From NCBI GenBank assembly GCA_005799825.1, contig SYFT01000082.1, forward strand, positions 1 through 34,527: a stretch of 34,527 nt of DNA, written 5' to 3'. Below are positions 32,002 to 34,527 of this stretch, piece after piece. Positions within the stretch are counted from its first letter, which is position 1; the number at the start of each line of letters is the position of its first letter. A program made the position numbers and the translations under genes. The DNA comes from Acidobacteriota bacterium. GTDB taxonomy: Bacteria > Acidobacteriota > Vicinamibacteria > Vicinamibacterales > SCN-69-37. The notes beneath the pieces were generated by a model. It searched no databases, was not told the origin of the DNA, and saw only the letters and a program-made list of their open reading frames with translations.

Positions 32002-33573
32002 CTAAGTTCCTAATTTGCGACTAAGCCACTTCGCCAGCGCCTGGATTTCCTGCGGCGTCAGCTTACTTGCGAACTCCTGCATTTCGCCATCGGGCTTCAC
32101 AGACAGCGGGTCTGTGATCTGCCGCACGAGACGGGCCTCGTCGATGCGGGTGCCCACGTCCGTCAGCGCCGGGCCTTCTTTGCCGCCCACCGGCCCCATG
32201 AGGTGGCATCGCAGGCAGTTGCGATTAAACAATACGGCCACAGCCGACTCGTCGGGAGACACGACAGGCGCGGCGCCCGCCCGTCCACGCGCGAGCGCAG
32301 CGAGAATGGCTTCGTTGTCGTGCTGGTTGGTGGCAGGCGCGGTGCGCAGGCCCGGCGCGATCATCTGTGGGTCAAGCAGGTGCGACGCCACCCAGTCGCG
32401 CGGTTTCGAGACGCGCATCGGGTCGATCGTGCCGGCCATCTTGCTCTCGCCATGACACGTGGCGCACGTCCCTTCCGACATCAACGCCAGACCGGCCTGC
32501 TCGCGCACGTTCCAGTCGCCGCCCGCCGCCGGCGGCTTGTCCAGCGCGCCCATCATGGTGAGGGTGGTCAAGGCGACCACTCCAGCCGCCAGTCCGGTGA
32601 GCAGCACTTTCCGTTCTTTCAACCCCCGCGTTCGCGCGCGGTCAATCCACGGCAGCAACGCCAGCAACGTCATCACCGCACCGGGAATGACGATGGCGCC
32701 GACCACTTCGAGACGGCCGGGGAAATACTTCAGCAGTTCAAAGAGGCCGAGGAAGTACCACTCGGGGCGCGGAATGTAGTCGGCCGCTGTGGGGTCGGCG
32801 GGCGGCTCCAGCGGCGGTGCGCCCTGCCAGGCCAGAGCGGCCAGCGCCACGCCGGCGATGATGGCCACGGTCAGGTCTCGCGCGGCCTGGTAGGGAAAAA
32901 ACGACTCGCGTGTGCCCTGGCGCTCGGTGATCGGTCCAGAGATTCCGTGGCGGCGCATCAGGTAGAGATGGAAGGCCGTCAGGCCGAAGAGGACGGGTGG
33001 CAGCACCAGGACGTGGACGCCGTACCATCGCGTCAGCGTGAGCGCGCCGATGTCCGGACCGCCGCGCAGCAGATTTGCGACAAACTCGCCGGCGAACGGC
33101 ATGAGTTTCGAGATGTTAATGGTGACCACCGTCGCCCAGTACGCGCGCTGGTCCCACGGCAGCAGGTAACCCGTGAGGCCAAAGGCCAGGATGACGTGGA
33201 GCAGCACCAGGCCGACGATCCAGTTGAGTTCGCGCGGCGCGCGATAGCTGCCGAAGAGCACGACGCGCACCAGGTGGATGACGGCCGTCACCACCACCAG
33301 GCTTGCGCCCCAGTAGTGCAGGCCGCGCAGGAAATGCCCGCCGCGGACTTCGGTGGTGATGTAGCGCACGCTGTCCCAGGCGTGATCGGGTGTGGGCGCG
33401 TAAAACAGCGCGAGAAGTGTGCCGGTCACTACCTGCAGCGTCAACCCGAACAGCAGGAGACTGCCGAACGTGAAAGCCCATCCCGTTCCAGGGGGCAGGG
33501 GTTCGTCGAGCAGGTGATGTTTGAGTGTGCGAAAGCCCGTGCGATGGTCGAGCCAGTCAAAAAGCCCGCGCAT
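32002..33573 (-). CDS. Cytochrome b (b6-type) fused to subunit IV and a diheme cytochrome c
   Basis: 523 residues. Haem-b ligands are His86, His100, His187 and His202: the second pair is 15 residues apart, the b6 spacing, not the bc1 spacing. The quinol-oxidation motif PEWY is at 270-273 in the fused subunit IV part. The Cys that would hold the extra c-type haem in b6f-like enzymes is not seen near residue 35 (Thr there). From about 355 the protein becomes a cytochrome c with two CxxCH sites (Cys370-His374 and Cys453-His457) and a possible axial Met498. With the Rieske protein it should form a menaquinol- or quinol-cytochrome c reductase in which the c1 role is taken by this tail. The start overlaps the Rieske stop by one base. 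Confidence 0.93.
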   Translation of the reverse strand: MRGLFDWLDHRTGFRTLKHHLLDEPLPPGTGWAFTFGSLLLFGLTLQVVTGTLLALFYAPTPDHAWDSVRYITTEVRGGHFLRGLHYWGASLVVVTAVIHLVRVVLFGSYRAPRELNWIVGLVLLHVILAFGLTGYLLPWDQRAYWATVVTINISKLMPFAGEFVANLLRGGPDIGALTLTRWYGVHVLVLPPVLFGLTAFHLYLMRRHGISGPITERQGTRESFFPYQAARDLTVAIIAGVALAALAWQGAPPLEPPADPTAADYIPRPEWYFLGLFELLKYFPGRLEVVGAIVIPGAVMTLLALLPWIDRARTRGLKERKVLLTGLAAGVVALTTLTMMGALDKPPAAGGDWNVREQAGLALMSEGTCATCHGESKMAGTIDPMRVSKPRDWVASHLLDPQMIAPGLRTAPATNQHDNEAILAALARGRAGAAPVVSPDESAVAVLFNRNCLRCHLMGPVGGKEGPALTDVGTRIDEARLVRQITDPLSVKPDGEMQEFASKLTPQEIQALAKWLSRKLGT

Positions 33574-34031
33574 CAGACCTCCACCTCAAGTTCGGCCGTG
33601 TCGGGGTTCACGCGCACGGGAAGCTGGTGCAGGCCTTCCGGAGGCGGCCCCGCCACCACCTTGCCGGCTCGGTCGAACGTGCCGCCGTGGCAGGGGCACT
33701 TGTAGTGCCCTTCCGCGGCATTCCAGGCCACGCTGCAGCCTAAATGTGTGCATGTGGCAGAGAGGGCGCGATAGTTGTCGCCATCCCTGTCCAAGAACAC
33801 CACCATGCTCCGGCGGGTCTCATGCCAGCCGTCGGCGTGGCGTTCGGTCAGGATGGCCACCAGGGGTCCCGAGGGCGGAAGGTCAAACATTGAGGCTGCG
33901 GCCCGCCACCGGCGGGTGGTTTCCCGGCGACGCGGCACGGCCACGGCTGCGGTCAGTCCGGCCATGCCGGCGCCGATAAGCGCCGCGCCTGCCGCGACCA
34001 ATCGAGTGAGGAAAGACCGTCGATATTCCAT
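33573..34031 (-). CDS. Rieske iron-sulfur protein of the cytochrome b complex
   Basis: 152 residues. The N-terminus YRRSFLTRL with a following hydrophobic stretch ([20 protein letters not shown]) is a Tat-like signal anchor. CTHLGC (Cys94, His96, Cys99) and CPCHGG (Cys112, Cys114, His115) bind the 2Fe-2S cluster and form the stabilising disulfide, both intact. The protein takes an electron from quinol at the cytochrome b Qo site and hands it to the cytochrome c domain. Its gene overlaps the cytochrome b start by one base (TGATG). No separate cytochrome c1 gene follows, in line with the fused diheme tail. Confidence 0.95.
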   Translation of the reverse strand: MEYRRSFLTRLVAAGAALIGAGMAGLTAAVAVPRRRETTRRWRAAASMFDLPPSGPLVAILTERHADGWHETRRSMVVFLDRDGDNYRALSATCTHLGCSVAWNAAEGHYKCPCHGGTFDRAGKVVAGPPPEGLHQLPVRVNPDTAELEVEV

Positions 34032-34092
34032 TCGACAGCTATTCTAGCCGGGACTTCCACGCGAGGGACCTCCGGGGTAGTAAACTGGGAGG

Positions 34093-34239
34093 ATGCTTTC
34101 GACGCCCGTGACCTCACAGAAGATCGCCAACCCCCTTCGGCGCAACATCGCCATCATCGGCACCTGGTTCGAAGCATCGCTTGCCAAAGTACTCAACGCC
34201 GCTAGGGCAGCAATAACCACATTCAATCGCTCAGCATGA
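34093..34239 (+). pseudogene. TypA/BipA GTPase N-terminal stub, interrupted at the first GTPase motif
   Basis: From ATG 34093 the plus strand reads MLSTPVTSQKIANPLRRNIA then II. In TypA/BipA the start R-R-N-I-A-I-I-A-H-V-D-H-G-K-T-T-L follows at once. Here, after about 34159, it reads GTWFEASLAKVLNAARAA and stops at 34237-34239. The DNA matches expectation up to ATCATCG and then departs. TypA is a ribosome-associated translational GTPase; a gene cut at its P-loop cannot work. The break marks either an insertion, a rearrangement or a chimeric assembly join. The stub is divergent from the Rieske gene with a 61-base gap. Confidence 0.6.
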
Positions 34240-34527
34240 ATGTGTTTCAGGCATCGACCTTGATGGGCGCAAACAATGTCGTCAGTGATGGTGTTTCAAC
34301 CAATCGTTGGTTGTACTTTGAATTTAGCTCCGCGGTCACGCCCAATTTTATAAATGTGGACATGAACACAAAGCAATCTTTAACCGATCCTTATTACTTC
34401 ATCACCGACGGAATTTCGCCAGATGGAATAACTGTTCCCTATGGCTCAACCACATTCAATTTATTTCATTACAACATCGCGTTGTCGCAGGCCACATTCA
34501 TTGGTTCGGCCAATGAATTCACAGTCA
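34236..34527 (+). CDS. Unidentified low-GC reading frame, 3' partial
   Basis: A frame from ATG 34236 stays open to the end of the window (97 codons): MNVFQASTLMGANNVVSDGV and onward, rich in Asn, Thr, Ser, Phe and Tyr, with several beta-strand-like stretches (TNRWLYFEFSSAV, YGSTTFNLFHYNIALSQATF). G+C over two counted 60-base lines is about 40-45%, against 60-65% before. In-frame codons upstream back to a TAG at 34203-34205 (GSNNHIQSLS) fit the same style, so the true start may differ. No family was recognised; a secreted or phage-like structural protein would fit the composition, but this is guesswork. It may belong to another replicon or genome. Confidence 0.5.
   Translation, partial: MNVFQASTLMGANNVVSDGVSTNRWLYFEFSSAVTPNFINVDMNTKQSLTDPYYFITDGISPDGITVPYGSTTFNLFHYNIALSQATFIGSANEFTV

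Noticed and set aside
32203-33705. Plus-strand open frame of 500 codons opposite cytochrome b and Rieske
   Set aside because: The sense strand encodes unmistakable haem and PEWY motifs; the antisense protein is Arg/His/Gln-rich without hydrophobic core pattern.
34044-34226. Minus-strand frame of 60 codons near the right end
   Set aside because: It lies antisense to the TypA start and crosses the composition junction; there is no support as a gene.
1-34527. CRISPR array, tRNA or rRNA genes
   Set aside because: No regularly spaced repeats, no cloverleaf with the TTCGA loop in place and no conserved rRNA segment were found; the repeats present are palindromic or slipped tandem units.

Overview
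The window is high-GC chromosomal DNA (roughly 60-65% G+C by eye) from a Gram-negative bacterium. The best guess is an Acidobacteriota member of the Vicinamibacteria type, probably from a metagenome. This rests on an Oar-like TonB-dependent receptor with an N-terminal carboxypeptidase-regulatory domain, a relic of an ADOP-type FtsX/MacB permease, a fused E1 alpha/beta 2-oxoacid dehydrogenase, and a Rieske/cytochrome b complex with a fused diheme cytochrome c tail. The taxonomic call is inference; no rRNA, tRNA or CRISPR array was seen.

Layout. (1) 1-7983, plus strand: a surface-glycan block with a 5'-truncated GT-B-like gene, an NAD-dependent epimerase/dehydratase, a radical SAM/SPASM protein, an exported STN-like protein, a SAM methyltransferase, a Wzx-type flippase and a cobalamin-binding-type radical SAM protein. 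(2) 11943-7992, minus strand: SGNH-like protein, MBOAT acyltransferase and PMT-family mannosyltransferase, tightly packed, which looks like an O-acylation plus O-mannosylation unit. (3) 11950-13440: a gene graveyard with a frameshifted rfbC, an epimerase N-terminus fused to a frameshifted nucleotide-sugar dehydrogenase C-terminus, a methyltransferase-like stub and a permease with an internal deletion. (4) 13569-17435: a large TonB-dependent receptor with its own promoter candidate, strong RBS and a nested terminator. (5) 17506-18234: a small exported hypothetical and a truncated ATPase. (6) 18231-24147: a second glycan operon (GT39/83-type glycosyltransferase, methyltransferase, GNAT protein, polysaccharide deacetylase, GT4) whose genes overlap or nearly abut and carry palindromic or low-complexity repeats, some read in frame as protein. 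(7) 24162-30300: housekeeping and envelope genes (YqeY, MurJ, rhomboid, E1 alpha/beta, exported propeller-like protein). (8) 34031-30386, minus strand: Rieske protein, cytochrome b/diheme c fusion, acyl-CoA ligase. (9) 34093-34527: the first codons of a TypA/BipA gene stop abruptly at about 34159 and run into low-GC DNA with a different, 3'-open reading frame. This is either a real insertion or rearrangement, or an assembly chimera.

Working together: the two glycan blocks hold transferases, sugar-modifying enzymes, a flippase, an acylation pair and a deacetylase, enough for building and decorating a surface polysaccharide or glycoprotein, but no polymerase or chain-length regulator was recognised. 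The most unusual signals are the in-frame palindromic insertions in the glycosyltransferase at 18231-20027, the graveyard of nucleotide-sugar genes, the b6-type cytochrome b/diheme c fusion, and the junction at the right end. No complete, clearly new system could be demonstrated from sequence alone.
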